The notes beneath the pieces are model-generated. The model was not told the DNA's origin. It ran no database searches and saw only the letters and a program-made list of their open reading frames with translations. A stretch of DNA of 8,679 bases. Origin: Sulfurimonas sp. (GTDB lineage: Bacteria; Campylobacterota; Campylobacteria; Campylobacterales; Sulfurimonadaceae). This document shows positions 1 to 7,203 of this stretch, one piece after another (within the stretch, counting starts at the first letter, position 1; every line of letters begins with the position of its first letter). The stretch spans positions 1-8,679 of the forward strand of contig JALUZQ010000137.1 in NCBI GenBank assembly GCA_027011725.1. Direction: 5' to 3'. The translations under genes were made by a program, and so were the position numbers.

Positions 1-786
1 GCTCTCATCATATAACTCTTCATCGATAATGACATAAGCGAGCATATTTAAAATAAGCAGGTTCGCTTCATGCGGCATTATCGCTTTATACTTAGCAAAA
101 CGGTGCAACTTAATCTCACGCACATCAAAGACAGCGAGATTGTCCTTTTCACGTGCCACATCTAAAATACGGTTGGCGATGATAGGGTGTGCTTCTGTTG
201 TATTTGAGCCTATGACTATCATAAATTCAGTATTATAAATATCATTGTATGGATTGGTCGCAGCACCTTCACCAATGGTTGCACGCATACCTTTAAGTGA
301 TGGAGAGTGACAGACACGCGCACAGTTGTCCACATGCGGAGAGTTGAGTGTATGACGTGTAAACTTTTGAAACAGATATGAAGATTCACAAGAAGTACGT
401 GCCCCTCCGATGGAAGCCACAGCTTTACGCCCATACTCTGCTTGAATCTCTTTAAGCTTCATTACGCAGGCAGTCGTAGCAGCATCCAAATCACACTCAT
501 ACCAAGTCTCATCAAAATCCACCAAAGCAGAACTGACAGCCTCTTTTATGGCAGGATTCTTTTCTAAAAAGCTTTTACGTATGCGTGGAATTCTCAGTCT
601 ATCCTCTGCATCCACGAAATCATACCCATACTTCCCCTTAATACAGAGCTTCCCTTGCGAAACCACTCCATCAGGATGTGCAAAAATCTTTTTGATCTTG
701 TTCTCTTTTACATCTACGTGAGCCGCTATATCACACCCTACACCGCAGTATGTACATACACTGTCTATTGTTTCTATATTTTCCAT
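1..786 (-). CDS. Formate dehydrogenase catalytic (alpha) subunit, molybdopterin oxidoreductase family, N-terminal part (partial at window edge)
   Basis: This is the first 262 codons of a molybdenum/tungsten-bis-MGD oxidoreductase; the 3' end lies beyond position 1. Seen: an N-terminal [4Fe-4S] motif with cysteines C11, C14, C18 and C48 (CTYCGVGC, then GKLCIKG with K50), and an active-site block at about residues 152-165 reading VDNCARVCHSPS. C159 (codon 310-312, TGT) sits where selenocysteine or cysteine ligates Mo/W, and it is followed by the histidine expected in formate dehydrogenases. A GEGAATNPYNDI segment and an IGSNTTEAHP segment, typical of formate dehydrogenase, follow. Known for the family: oxidation of formate to CO2 or the reverse. 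There is no Tat signal, so the enzyme should be cytoplasmic, unlike respiratory periplasmic FDH. The ATG start is supported by a GAGGG Shine-Dalgarno at 796-800. A molybdopterin enzyme with another substrate is possible but less likely. Partner subunits would lie outside the window. Confidence 0.9.
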   Translation of the reverse strand, partial: MENIETIDSVCTYCGVGCDIAAHVDVKENKIKKIFAHPDGVVSQGKLCIKGKYGYDFVDAEDRLRIPRIRKSFLEKNPAIKEAVSSALVDFDETWYECDLDAATTACVMKLKEIQAEYGRKAVASIGGARTSCESSYLFQKFTRHTLNSPHVDNCARVCHSPSLKGMRATIGEGAATNPYNDIYNTEFMIVIGSNTTEAHPIIANRILDVAREKDNLAVFDVREIKLHRFAKYKAIMPHEANLLILNMLAYVIIDEELYDES

Positions 787-830
787 TTATTACCACCCTC
801 AACTACTTTTGAATACAGTTTGTGTCCATT

Positions 831-907
831 AAAATTTTCAAGAATTATATTCTGAGGCTCAGAGCAAAGCGAGGATTTGTCCTCATAATATGATTTTTGA
901 AAATTTT
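831..907. repeat. 77-base inverted-repeat element (MITE/REP-like or transcriptional stem-loop)
   Basis: The arms 831-857 and 881-907 are reverse complements at 24 of 27 positions; the mismatches are at left-arm positions 842, 846 and 852. The outer 11 bases of each arm (AAAATTTTCAA / TTGAAAATTTT) pair perfectly. The 23-base centre includes GAGGA-TTTG-TCCTC at 871-884, a perfect 5-bp hairpin. Its 3' side shares CCTC with the right arm, so the two structures compete. No clear target-site duplication is visible at the edges. There is no T-run right after the stem on either strand, so it is not a textbook intrinsic terminator. It could be a miniature mobile element, a REP-like palindrome, or a structured leader. 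The structure is directly visible; its nature is inferred. Confidence 0.75.
844..872 (-). promoter_or_regulatory. Candidate promoter for the formate dehydrogenase gene, inside the inverted repeat
   Basis: On the minus strand a perfect TATAAT lies at 849-844, about 58 bases upstream of the ATG at 786. That would place transcription start near 837 and give a leader of about 50 bases. No good -35 is seen at the usual spacing (TCGCTT at 872-867 with a 17-base spacer), but -35 boxes are weak in Campylobacterota. The -10 lies within the left arm of the 831-907 repeat. Confidence 0.4.
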
Positions 908-929
908 GTTCTGCCAAATCTGAAATATA

Positions 930-1661
930 TTAGCTAAGGTAGTTTACAATCCTTTGACTTAAAGCCGATGGAAGCAGATTAAAAAAGCGAATGATTAAAT
1001 AAAATCTAAGCGGAAAAGCATAAAACTCTTTTCCTGCATCTATCGCTTTTTTCATGCGTGCAACACCCTCTTTCGTACCAAGTAAAAATGGCATAGCAAA
1101 CTCATTTTTATCAGTCAGTTCACTTTTTATAAATCCGGGAAGAATTGTAATGACTTTTATGCCATGAGGAGAGTATTTGTAACGCACTCCCTCTGCATAG
1201 GCATTGAGCGCACGTTTTGAAGAGGAGTAAACCTTTGAAGAGGGCATACTAAAGAGTGATGCCAAAGAAGAGATAAAAACCACCTTACCACTGCGTTTAG
1301 CTCGCATTTTTGGCAGTAAAATCTCTAAAATAGCATGATTTGCAAGGACATTGACATCATAAAGCCTTTGAAACTCGGCTATAGTAGGCACTGCGTTTGA
1401 GTGACCTATGGAGATACCTGCGTTTAATATGACCATATCAATATCAGGGAGCTTTTTCATCTGCTCTTGTAACGCTTCAAACGCAGTAACATCAACACAG
1501 AGAAGTGTAATATTTTTACACTTCTCTTGTAGTTCTTTTTTCAGCGCAACAAGGCGCTCTTTTCTGCGTGCAAGCAAAAAAAGTTCATTCTCTTTTGAAG
1601 CATACTGGCGAGCAAATTCAGCACCAAGCCCTGAACTCGCACCGGTAATGAGAATCTTCAT
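930..1661 (-). CDS. Short-chain dehydrogenase/reductase (classical SDR)
   Basis: A 243-residue NAD(P)-dependent oxidoreductase of the classical SDR family; the substrate cannot be told from sequence. Seen: the cofactor motif TGASSGLG at residues 6-13, NAG at 80-82, a structural/catalytic asparagine in VNV at 103-105, serines in FISS at 131-132, the catalytic pair Y145-xxx-K149 (YSSSK), and the LPG turn near 174-176. ARRK near residues 31-34 after the second strand suggests a preference for NADP(H), which is inferred. The C-terminal 25 or so residues are hydrophobic with aromatics, perhaps helping membrane association. The ATG directly abuts the TAG of the upstream DUF1501 gene (TAGATG) with no strong Shine-Dalgarno of its own, which points to termination-reinitiation coupling. 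The last gene of the run, it is followed by the 831-907 inverted repeat. Confidence 0.92.
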   Translation of the reverse strand: MKILITGASSGLGAEFARQYASKENELFLLARRKERLVALKKELQEKCKNITLLCVDVTAFEALQEQMKKLPDIDMVILNAGISIGHSNAVPTIAEFQRLYDVNVLANHAILEILLPKMRAKRSGKVVFISSLASLFSMPSSKVYSSSKRALNAYAEGVRYKYSPHGIKVITILPGFIKSELTDKNEFAMPFLLGTKEGVARMKKAIDAGKEFYAFPLRFYLIIRFFNLLPSALSQRIVNYLS

Positions 1662-3017
1662 CTAAAGGTTAACAGCACCGTTTCCATCGGTCAAAACTTC
1701 TGGATTTGTCACGCCAAATACCTTGTAGAGAGTAGCAGCAATACTGAGATGCTCATAACTCTCACTCCCCTCTTTTGGCTTCATATAGAGTCTGTTTACA
1801 GAGCCGGAATCATCAAGCATAGTCTCACCTACCACACCACGATGTGAAAAGTAGTTTTTTCCACCAAGCACATAGAAGTTTTGCAGGTTTCCATGGTCCC
1901 AGCCAAGAGCGGAGTTAAGATTCACATTTCGTCCAAACTCTCCAAAGACCATAATAGAGATGTTGTTTTGCTTTCCTACAGCTTTAAGGTGTGCCATGGC
2001 AGATTTAAGCGTTTTAAACATCAACTCTGCACGATCTACATACTGTCTGGCATCATTATGATCATCCCAGCCTCCAAGCCCGCCTGTGTTCATAGTAATG
2101 ATCTTTGTAGCTGGATTGTTTGCCAATACCTTGATAGAAGACTCCACACGCTTGGCAAAACTGCTGTTTGTCGGATAAGCATCCCCACCAAGATCCGGTG
2201 TCGTCGCATTTTTAATATTTTCAACAAAAAGACTCAAAGGTTCTCTCTTTGCAAAGGCATTATGAATTTTACTGTTTGTATTAAGACTCTGAGCCATCTC
2301 ATTCATAGTGGTGTTAAACGCAGGATCAAAGCCGGTTTGTGCATCATTATAGCCCTTCGTTTGGCGTTCCTCGCTAGTGTACTCAAACCAGTATCTTACA
2401 TTTCGTTTGTAAGGATTATCAAGATTTTCATTGAGTCCTACTGCTTTTAGGTAACTTGGAACCGTTGTATCTCCCGTTGCATAAAACTGTGAGTCTCCTT
2501 CCATGCTCACAAAGGGCATAGGAGTATTTTCATCTACGAGTGCTGCGTTTGAGAGGATATTTGTAATATTGGTCACAATACCTGCACGAGAGATATCAAA
2601 AGAGCCTTTTTGATTTTGGTTGGTACATGAGCCGTGAGATTTATTGTTGTTTGCTTCTCGTACCTTTGAGTAACAGGTTCGAAATACAGTCATATCTCCT
2701 GCTGCTATCATATCTTCCATATACGTTCCACCCGCTTCTTGCCAAAAATCATTAGGAGTTTTTGTAATACTTCTGAAGTAAGATTCATACGAGCTTTGCG
2801 ACTTTGTCTCTATTTCATCATAATTTGTCAAGTTCCCTGCAAGCTGGCTCGCTCCTCCATAGAGGTATATCATAAGTATCTGCGGTGCATTTGCCGCATA
2901 GACACTTTTGTCAAATTGTACCTGTGAATAATCTACAGCAGAAGCACTTGATATACTAGGCAAAGCCATAGAAGCACATGCTGAGAGTGATAATTTTATA
3001 AAACTTCTTCTTTGCAT
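1662..3017 (-). CDS. DUF1501 family protein with Tat signal peptide
   Basis: A 451-residue exported protein of the DUF1501 family, which belongs to the alkaline-phosphatase/sulfatase-like superfamily; its function is not established. Seen: a twin-arginine leader MQRRSFIKLSLSACASMALP with probable cleavage after ASA at about residues 25-27. This is followed by LYGGASQ near 52-58, the match to the family's GG-x-S motif. Late conserved blocks are GGWDDH at 315-320, FGEFGR at 358-363 and GWDHG at 372-376. These carry the Asp/His positions that in related folds bind metal; metal use here is inferred. The ATG lies one base after the TAA of the DUF1800 gene, with GAAGGTG as Shine-Dalgarno inside that gene's end. 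DUF1501 and DUF1800 genes commonly sit together, suggesting the two products act together in the periplasm or at the cell surface. A folded, cofactor-bearing state before export fits the Tat signal. Confidence 0.9.
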   Translation of the reverse strand: MQRRSFIKLSLSACASMALPSISSASAVDYSQVQFDKSVYAANAPQILMIYLYGGASQLAGNLTNYDEIETKSQSSYESYFRSITKTPNDFWQEAGGTYMEDMIAAGDMTVFRTCYSKVREANNNKSHGSCTNQNQKGSFDISRAGIVTNITNILSNAALVDENTPMPFVSMEGDSQFYATGDTTVPSYLKAVGLNENLDNPYKRNVRYWFEYTSEERQTKGYNDAQTGFDPAFNTTMNEMAQSLNTNSKIHNAFAKREPLSLFVENIKNATTPDLGGDAYPTNSSFAKRVESSIKVLANNPATKIITMNTGGLGGWDDHNDARQYVDRAELMFKTLKSAMAHLKAVGKQNNISIMVFGEFGRNVNLNSALGWDHGNLQNFYVLGGKNYFSHRGVVGETMLDDSGSVNRLYMKPKEGSESYEHLSIAATLYKVFGVTNPEVLTDGNGAVNL

Positions 3018-3018
3018 C

Positions 3019-4662
3019 TTAATTCACCTTCTTAAAAAGATAGACATCTTGAAGTCTGTTAATATAATCGAGTACCGTATATGCGACATATCGTTTGTAT
3101 TTATCTCCATAACGCACACCATTATCATCTAAACGGTAATCTAAAATATCAAAATAATCTACAACATTTTTCACACCATCTTTATCTTCTATCATCAAAC
3201 TCTCAAACATTTCCATCTCTTTAGGCAGTGCATCTCTGGCTATCGTTGCTTGAAAAAGATAGTTTATAAAGTTATGCAGTGTTGCTATGGGATCTTCTCC
3301 TATGGTTTCAAACTTATCGCGCGCTATAAAGCTCTCACTCCATCCCTGACGAGACCAATTTTCATAGTCATCTGCATACTCAGGGTTTGAGCGCCTCAGT
3401 AGTACCTCTTCACGCATATATTTACTATAGTTCGCAAAAGAGAGTGTATCGAGAGGCACTCTTTGTAACCTACCGAGTTTGTACTTCATTGCAGCCTGAT
3501 GCATATTCTCAAGTGCATACTTTAAATAATACATAGAATAGATTCGTGTTTGAAAATCCATTTTTTTTGCTAAAGAGAAGAATGCCTCTTCTGCACTCTT
3601 TGCTCGTGTTGTATGGAGCAGATACTCTTTTGAGAAAACAATCTGCTTCAAAATTCCCTGCCATGTCTGTGGGTTTGAAGCAACAATGCTATTGGTAATA
3701 GATTCAATTTGTGCTGGAGTGTCATCAGTAAAAAAGAACTGCACCAGACGCTTCACAGCACCATGAGTAAATGCTTTTGATTTTACCATTTCACGATAGA
3801 AATCATCACCGTTATAGATGGTCGTTCCAAAAAGAGAGAGTGGCTTTGTGTTTTCGTTGAGTCCTACGACAAGTGTATCATAGTCACGGTCAAGTTTCCA
3901 GTTCTGCAAGGCAGTTGCTGCAAGTGGAACATCAGCATCATTTTTATCAAATGTAAAAATCTCCAGCATTTCACGTCCATTATCTTCGGGACTGCGAAAT
4001 CTTCTCCAGTTATCTTCACTGCTCATGTGAATATAGGTCATAAAACGCATACTCGTATCATCTTCTAAAAGTGTCACAAGACGATTGTACACACGGGCAA
4101 TATTTGGTACATGGCTAGAGTCGAGTTCATACGCAGGAGAGAACATGATGGTTTGCGTCAGTGTATAAGCAACCCAGTTATCAAAAAAGTATCTATCAAG
4201 TTTTTTTGCGGCATAAAAACGAGAGAGAATATCTATGGACTCTTCTTGTCCATCCGGCCTGTAAAATTTCTTTTCATCGAGTATTTCAGATTCCAAAGCT
4301 GCTACATCTATGCTCTTCTTTGTCAGTCCATTTTCTATGGTACTGATAAATCGTCCCGAAGCTATTTTTTCTTTTAAAACAGCAAGAGGATAGCCAAAGA
4401 AAAGAGTACTTAAAAGTTTATCTGCTACAAGGAGTTTTTCATCCTCTTGTAAAGCATTAAAATCAGCATCACTTAAAGGTGATAATTTATAATTACTTAT
4501 AGGCATTTCCTTCGAAAAGTACGATAAACCTTTGTAACTTATACTGTATTTTGAATTGGAAGTATCTGTAACAGAGGGAGCTTTTGCTTCCTCACCACAC
4601 GCAGAAAAGCCCAAAACAAGGGCTGCAAACGCAGTTATATATGTAATTTTTTGAGAGAAGAT
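3019..4662 (-). CDS. Divergent DUF1800 family putative lipoprotein (start codon uncertain)
   Basis: A protein of about 547 residues, partner of the DUF1501 gene. The DUF1800 assignment rests on a block reading SPEDNGREMLEIFTF (about residues 224-238), matching the family's N-E-N-x-A-R-E-L-L-E-L core. It is supported by a following TALQNWKL (family ALTGW) and a downstream G-x-x-I-Y-N-G-D-D-F segment, then VKRLVQFFFTDDTP. The family's function is unknown. The frame is open to 4671. Beginning at ATC (4662-4660) it gives a short lysine-bearing n-region, a hydrophobic core (FAALVLG) and a lipobox-like FSAC with C22, a lipoprotein leader. AGGAG at 4673-4669 is 6 bases upstream, ideal spacing. The first standard start, TTG at 4614, would remove nearly all of the leader. 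An out-of-frame ATG at 4667 would join this frame if the A6 tract at 4647-4652 had one more A. Coding includes an A8 tract at 3561-3568. The 17-base gap to hom suggests co-transcription. Confidence 0.8.
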   Translation of the reverse strand: MFSQKITYITAFAALVLGFSACGEEAKAPSVTDTSNSKYSISYKGLSYFSKEMPISNYKLSPLSDADFNALQEDEKLLVADKLLSTLFFGYPLAVLKEKIASGRFISTIENGLTKKSIDVAALESEILDEKKFYRPDGQEESIDILSRFYAAKKLDRYFFDNWVAYTLTQTIMFSPAYELDSSHVPNIARVYNRLVTLLEDDTSMRFMTYIHMSSEDNWRRFRSPEDNGREMLEIFTFDKNDADVPLAATALQNWKLDRDYDTLVVGLNENTKPLSLFGTTIYNGDDFYREMVKSKAFTHGAVKRLVQFFFTDDTPAQIESITNSIVASNPQTWQGILKQIVFSKEYLLHTTRAKSAEEAFFSLAKKMDFQTRIYSMYYLKYALENMHQAAMKYKLGRLQRVPLDTLSFANYSKYMREEVLLRRSNPEYADDYENWSRQGWSESFIARDKFETIGEDPIATLHNFINYLFQATIARDALPKEMEMFESLMIEDKDGVKNVVDYFDILDYRLDDNGVRYGDKYKRYVAYTVLDYINRLQDVYLFKKVN

Positions 4663-4668
4663 AGCATA

Positions 4669-4673
4669 CTCCT
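4669..4673 (-). promoter_or_regulatory. Ribosome binding site AGGAG of the DUF1800 gene
   Basis: AGGAG on the minus strand in the 17-base gap after hom. It stands 6 bases before ATC (4662), in the DUF1800 frame, and only 1 base before an out-of-frame ATG (4667) whose 11-codon frame ends at TAA. It shows that initiation occurs upstream of the TTG at 4614 and supports including the lipoprotein leader. Confidence 0.6.
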
Positions 4674-4679
4674 AGGAAA

Positions 4680-5942
4680 TTAAATTATCCTAATCATAGC
4701 AGGTCTTCCATTTACAAAAGTTAACTGCTCTATCTCATTTATCAAATTTTTGACATTTTTTTCAACTGAAAGATGGGTAGATATAAGTAGATTTGCACTC
4801 CCATTTTCACTTGAACGTTGCAGCATTGTCTCTATGGAGATGTTATAAGACTCAAAGATTTTTGAAAGCTGTGCAAGGACACCTGCTTTATCTGTTACAT
4901 TAATACGAAGGTAATATTTTGACTCTATATCGTCACTTGATTTGAGTGTTAGGGCATTACCTTCCATTGGACGGTTAAACCCTAGCATTGGAGTAGATTT
5001 TCCACTTCTTGCGATGTCTATAATGTTGGCTACAACCGCAGAAGCCGTTGCATCACCACCTGCACCCGGTCCATAGTAGAGTGTTTCACCCACTTTATCA
5101 CCAACCACACTCACACCATTCATAACACCGTCAATCTTTGCAATCATCTCATCTTTTTTGATAAGTGCCGCATGGACACGAAGCTCTACTTCATTGTTAT
5201 CTTTTTTCGCAATTGCAAGAAGCTTTATGGCATAGCCGAACTCTTTTGCAAAAGCAATATCTTCAGAAGAAACATTCTCAATCCCCTCTATGAGGATATC
5301 TTCAGGTTTCGCATCAATTCCATACGCAATAGAAGCTAAAATGAGCAGCTTATGCGCTGCGTCATATCCACCCACATCAAAAGTAGGATCAGCCTCTGCA
5401 TAACCTAGATCTTGCGCCTCTTTGAGTATGGCATCATAAGAGACACCATTGTTTGTCATCTCTGTCATCATGTAGTTACAAGTTCCATTCATAATCCCCA
5501 TAATAGACTCTATATGATTTGCAGAGAGTCCATCACGAAGTGCAGTGATTATAGGAATACCACCTGCAACAGAAGCTTCAAACTCAAAAGGAATGTTTCC
5601 CGCTAACTCTTGCAGCTCATATCTGTGGTAAGCAAGGAGTGCTTTATTTGCTGTAACTACGGCTTTACCACTCTCTAAAGCACGCTTTACAACTACAAAC
5701 GGTTCATCAACACCACCCATAAGTTCTACAACGATATCTATCTCATCATCATTTAAAACATCATCAACATTGTCTGTAAGAGTGATATCAAGACCTCGAT
5801 CTTTAGAAAGATTCTTCACAACACCACTTTTAACGACAATGTCACGTCCTGCACGAGCAGAAATAACATCAGCATTCTCTTTTAAAATGTTCGCAACGCT
5901 TGTGCCTACTGTTCCTACACCTATGATTCCAACTTTTATCAT
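4680..5942 (-). CDS. hom: Homoserine dehydrogenase
   Basis: A 420-residue enzyme that reduces L-aspartate 4-semialdehyde to L-homoserine with NAD(P)H, the branch toward threonine and methionine. Seen: Rossmann motif GVGTVG at residues 8-13, TANKALLA at 97-104 with the conserved K100, GGIPII at 127-132, GIMNGTCNYM at 149-158, and GYAEADPTFDVGGYDAAHK at 180-198, which holds the substrate-binding acidic residues and catalytic K198. A C-terminal ACT domain at about 343-420 (starting YYLRINVTDKAG) is expected to give feedback control by threonine. The length is that of the standard monofunctional enzyme, with no aspartokinase fusion. I chose the ATG at 5942 because the protein then begins MIKVGIIGVG as in the family; an in-frame ATG at 5975 would add 11 unlike residues and overlap the upstream gene. 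It starts one base after the aminotransferase stop, so the two are translationally coupled. Confidence 0.96.
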   Translation of the reverse strand: MIKVGIIGVGTVGTSVANILKENADVISARAGRDIVVKSGVVKNLSKDRGLDITLTDNVDDVLNDDEIDIVVELMGGVDEPFVVVKRALESGKAVVTANKALLAYHRYELQELAGNIPFEFEASVAGGIPIITALRDGLSANHIESIMGIMNGTCNYMMTEMTNNGVSYDAILKEAQDLGYAEADPTFDVGGYDAAHKLLILASIAYGIDAKPEDILIEGIENVSSEDIAFAKEFGYAIKLLAIAKKDNNEVELRVHAALIKKDEMIAKIDGVMNGVSVVGDKVGETLYYGPGAGGDATASAVVANIIDIARSGKSTPMLGFNRPMEGNALTLKSSDDIESKYYLRINVTDKAGVLAQLSKIFESYNISIETMLQRSSENGSANLLISTHLSVEKNVKNLINEIEQLTFVNGRPAMIRII

Positions 5943-5943
5943 G

Positions 5944-7176
5944 CTATTTCTTACCTTTCTCGTCACAGCCTTCAAACTGTTTTAAAAACTCTTTTACATT
6001 TCTTGCCGCTTGACGGATACGGTTGTCATTTTCAATCAGCGCTATTCGCACATACCCCTCGCCGTACGCACCAAAACCTATTCCCGGAGCAACCGCTACA
6101 CCCGCTTCAGTTAAGAGACGCTTAGAGAATTCTAAAGAACCAAGATGCGCTGCACATTCCGGAATCTTTGCCCATGAGAACATCGTTGCTTGATTTTTCT
6201 CAATATGCCAACCTGCACGCCCAAATGCTTCGATGAGCACCTCTTGACGGTGATTATACTTTTGAGTAATTTCACTCACACAAGTCTGATCACCATTAAG
6301 CGCTACAGTTGCAGCTACTTGAATAGGTGTGAACATTCCATAATCAAGCCACGATTTTATCTTTTGCAATGCACCAATGAGTTTTGGATTTCCAACAAAG
6401 AAACCGACACGCCATCCTGCCATATTATATGATTTTGAGAGGGTAAAAGACTCTACTGCAACATCTTTTGCACCCTTTACCTGCATAATCGAAGGTGTTT
6501 TGTACCCATCAAATGTGATATCACCGTAAGCGATGTCAGAGATAATGTAGAATCGCTTCTCTTTTGCCATAGCAACTAAACGCTCATAAAATTCCGGTGT
6601 TACTGTCGCCGTCGTAGGATTATGAGGGAAGTTTACCAGTACATACTTTGGTTTTGGAGAGCTCTCTTTAAAGACCTTTTCCAAATCTGCGAAAAATTTA
6701 TCTTCATCTACACGGTAGTGCTCATCAAACTCTATACCGAATTTAATAACATTTCCACCGGCTAAAATGAAAGAGTACTCATGAATAGGATAGGTAGGAT
6801 CAGGAACAACGGCTACATCACCCGGATTTGTAATGGCGTATGTCAAGTGAGCGTAGCCCTCTTTTGATCCCATAGTTGCCACACACTCTGTCTCAGGATT
6901 CAGTTTACAGTCGTAACGGCGTTCATACCAGTCTGCTATAGCTTGGAGTAGTTTTGGAATACCTTTGGAGGTGGAGTAACCATGTGTCTTTGTTTTTTGG
7001 GCCGATTCGACAAGTTTATTTCGTATATGTTCAGGGGTAGGTCCATCAGGATTCCCCATAGAAAAATCTATTACATCTTTTCCAGCTCGGCGCTCTGCCA
7101 TTTTTATGTCATTTACTTCTGCAAATACATACTTTGGAAGTCTCTCAACTCTATTAAATTTAAACTCGTCAAACAT
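5944..7176 (-). CDS. PLP-dependent aminotransferase, AlaC-type (glutamate-pyruvate / class I-II)
   Basis: A 410-residue fold-type I aminotransferase. It resembles E. coli AlaC along its length as I recall that sequence: IDFSMGNPDG near residues 36-45, THGYSTSKGIP near 64-74, TLSKSYNMAGWR at 245-256 and MGSLEF-like and GIGFG blocks near the C-terminus. PLP residues are visible: lysine K248 (Schiff base) in SKSY, N186 in NFPHNPT, D214 and Y217 in ISDIAYGD, R256 in GWR. R377 in YVRIALIEN should bind the substrate carboxylate. AlaC makes alanine from pyruvate using glutamate; close relatives are often annotated as aspartate or LL-diaminopimelate aminotransferases, so exact substrates are open. 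Its place directly before hom suggests a role in aspartate-family or general amino-acid synthesis. The ATG is preceded by GAGGG with a 6-base spacer, and a promoter lies at about 7204-7234. TAG is followed by one base and the hom ATG. Confidence 0.93.
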   Translation of the reverse strand: MFDEFKFNRVERLPKYVFAEVNDIKMAERRAGKDVIDFSMGNPDGPTPEHIRNKLVESAQKTKTHGYSTSKGIPKLLQAIADWYERRYDCKLNPETECVATMGSKEGYAHLTYAITNPGDVAVVPDPTYPIHEYSFILAGGNVIKFGIEFDEHYRVDEDKFFADLEKVFKESSPKPKYVLVNFPHNPTTATVTPEFYERLVAMAKEKRFYIISDIAYGDITFDGYKTPSIMQVKGAKDVAVESFTLSKSYNMAGWRVGFFVGNPKLIGALQKIKSWLDYGMFTPIQVAATVALNGDQTCVSEITQKYNHRQEVLIEAFGRAGWHIEKNQATMFSWAKIPECAAHLGSLEFSKRLLTEAGVAVAPGIGFGAYGEGYVRIALIENDNRIRQAARNVKEFLKQFEGCDEKGKK

Positions 7177-7203
7177 TTTCAGCCCTCTAAAATAATTAAT
7201 GCC

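Larger units (their letters stand above)
787..929. other. Intergenic region between the SDR gene and the formate dehydrogenase gene
   Basis: This 143-base gap contains no credible gene. It holds the inverted-repeat element at 831-907, a candidate promoter inside that element, and the formate dehydrogenase ribosome binding site at 796-800. An open frame on the plus strand starting near 655 crosses part of it, but that frame mostly overlies the formate dehydrogenase gene and has no independent support. Confidence 0.8.

Noticed and set aside
655..855. A 66-codon plus-strand open frame crossing the formate dehydrogenase start and the inverted repeat
   Set aside because: It mostly mirrors the start of the formate dehydrogenase gene, its composition is that of an antisense shadow, and no family is recognisable.
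871..884. GAGGA-TTTG-TCCTC hairpin as an intrinsic terminator
   Set aside because: No T-run follows it on either strand; it is better described as part of the 831-907 inverted repeat, though factor-dependent termination there cannot be excluded.
1881..2450. A 189-codon open frame on the plus strand opposite the DUF1501 gene
   Set aside because: It lies entirely antisense to a gene with clear family motifs. Its product shows no recognisable domain, and it has no convincing independent context.
4671..4676. CCTAGG palindrome in the hom/DUF1800 gap
   Set aside because: A 6-base palindrome is expected by chance, and this one overlaps the Shine-Dalgarno; there is no sign that it is an operator.
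5943..5975. An upstream ATG giving hom 11 extra residues
   Set aside because: The extra residues overlap the aminotransferase C-terminus and do not resemble the family start; the ATG at 5942 gives the expected MIKVGIIGVG beginning.
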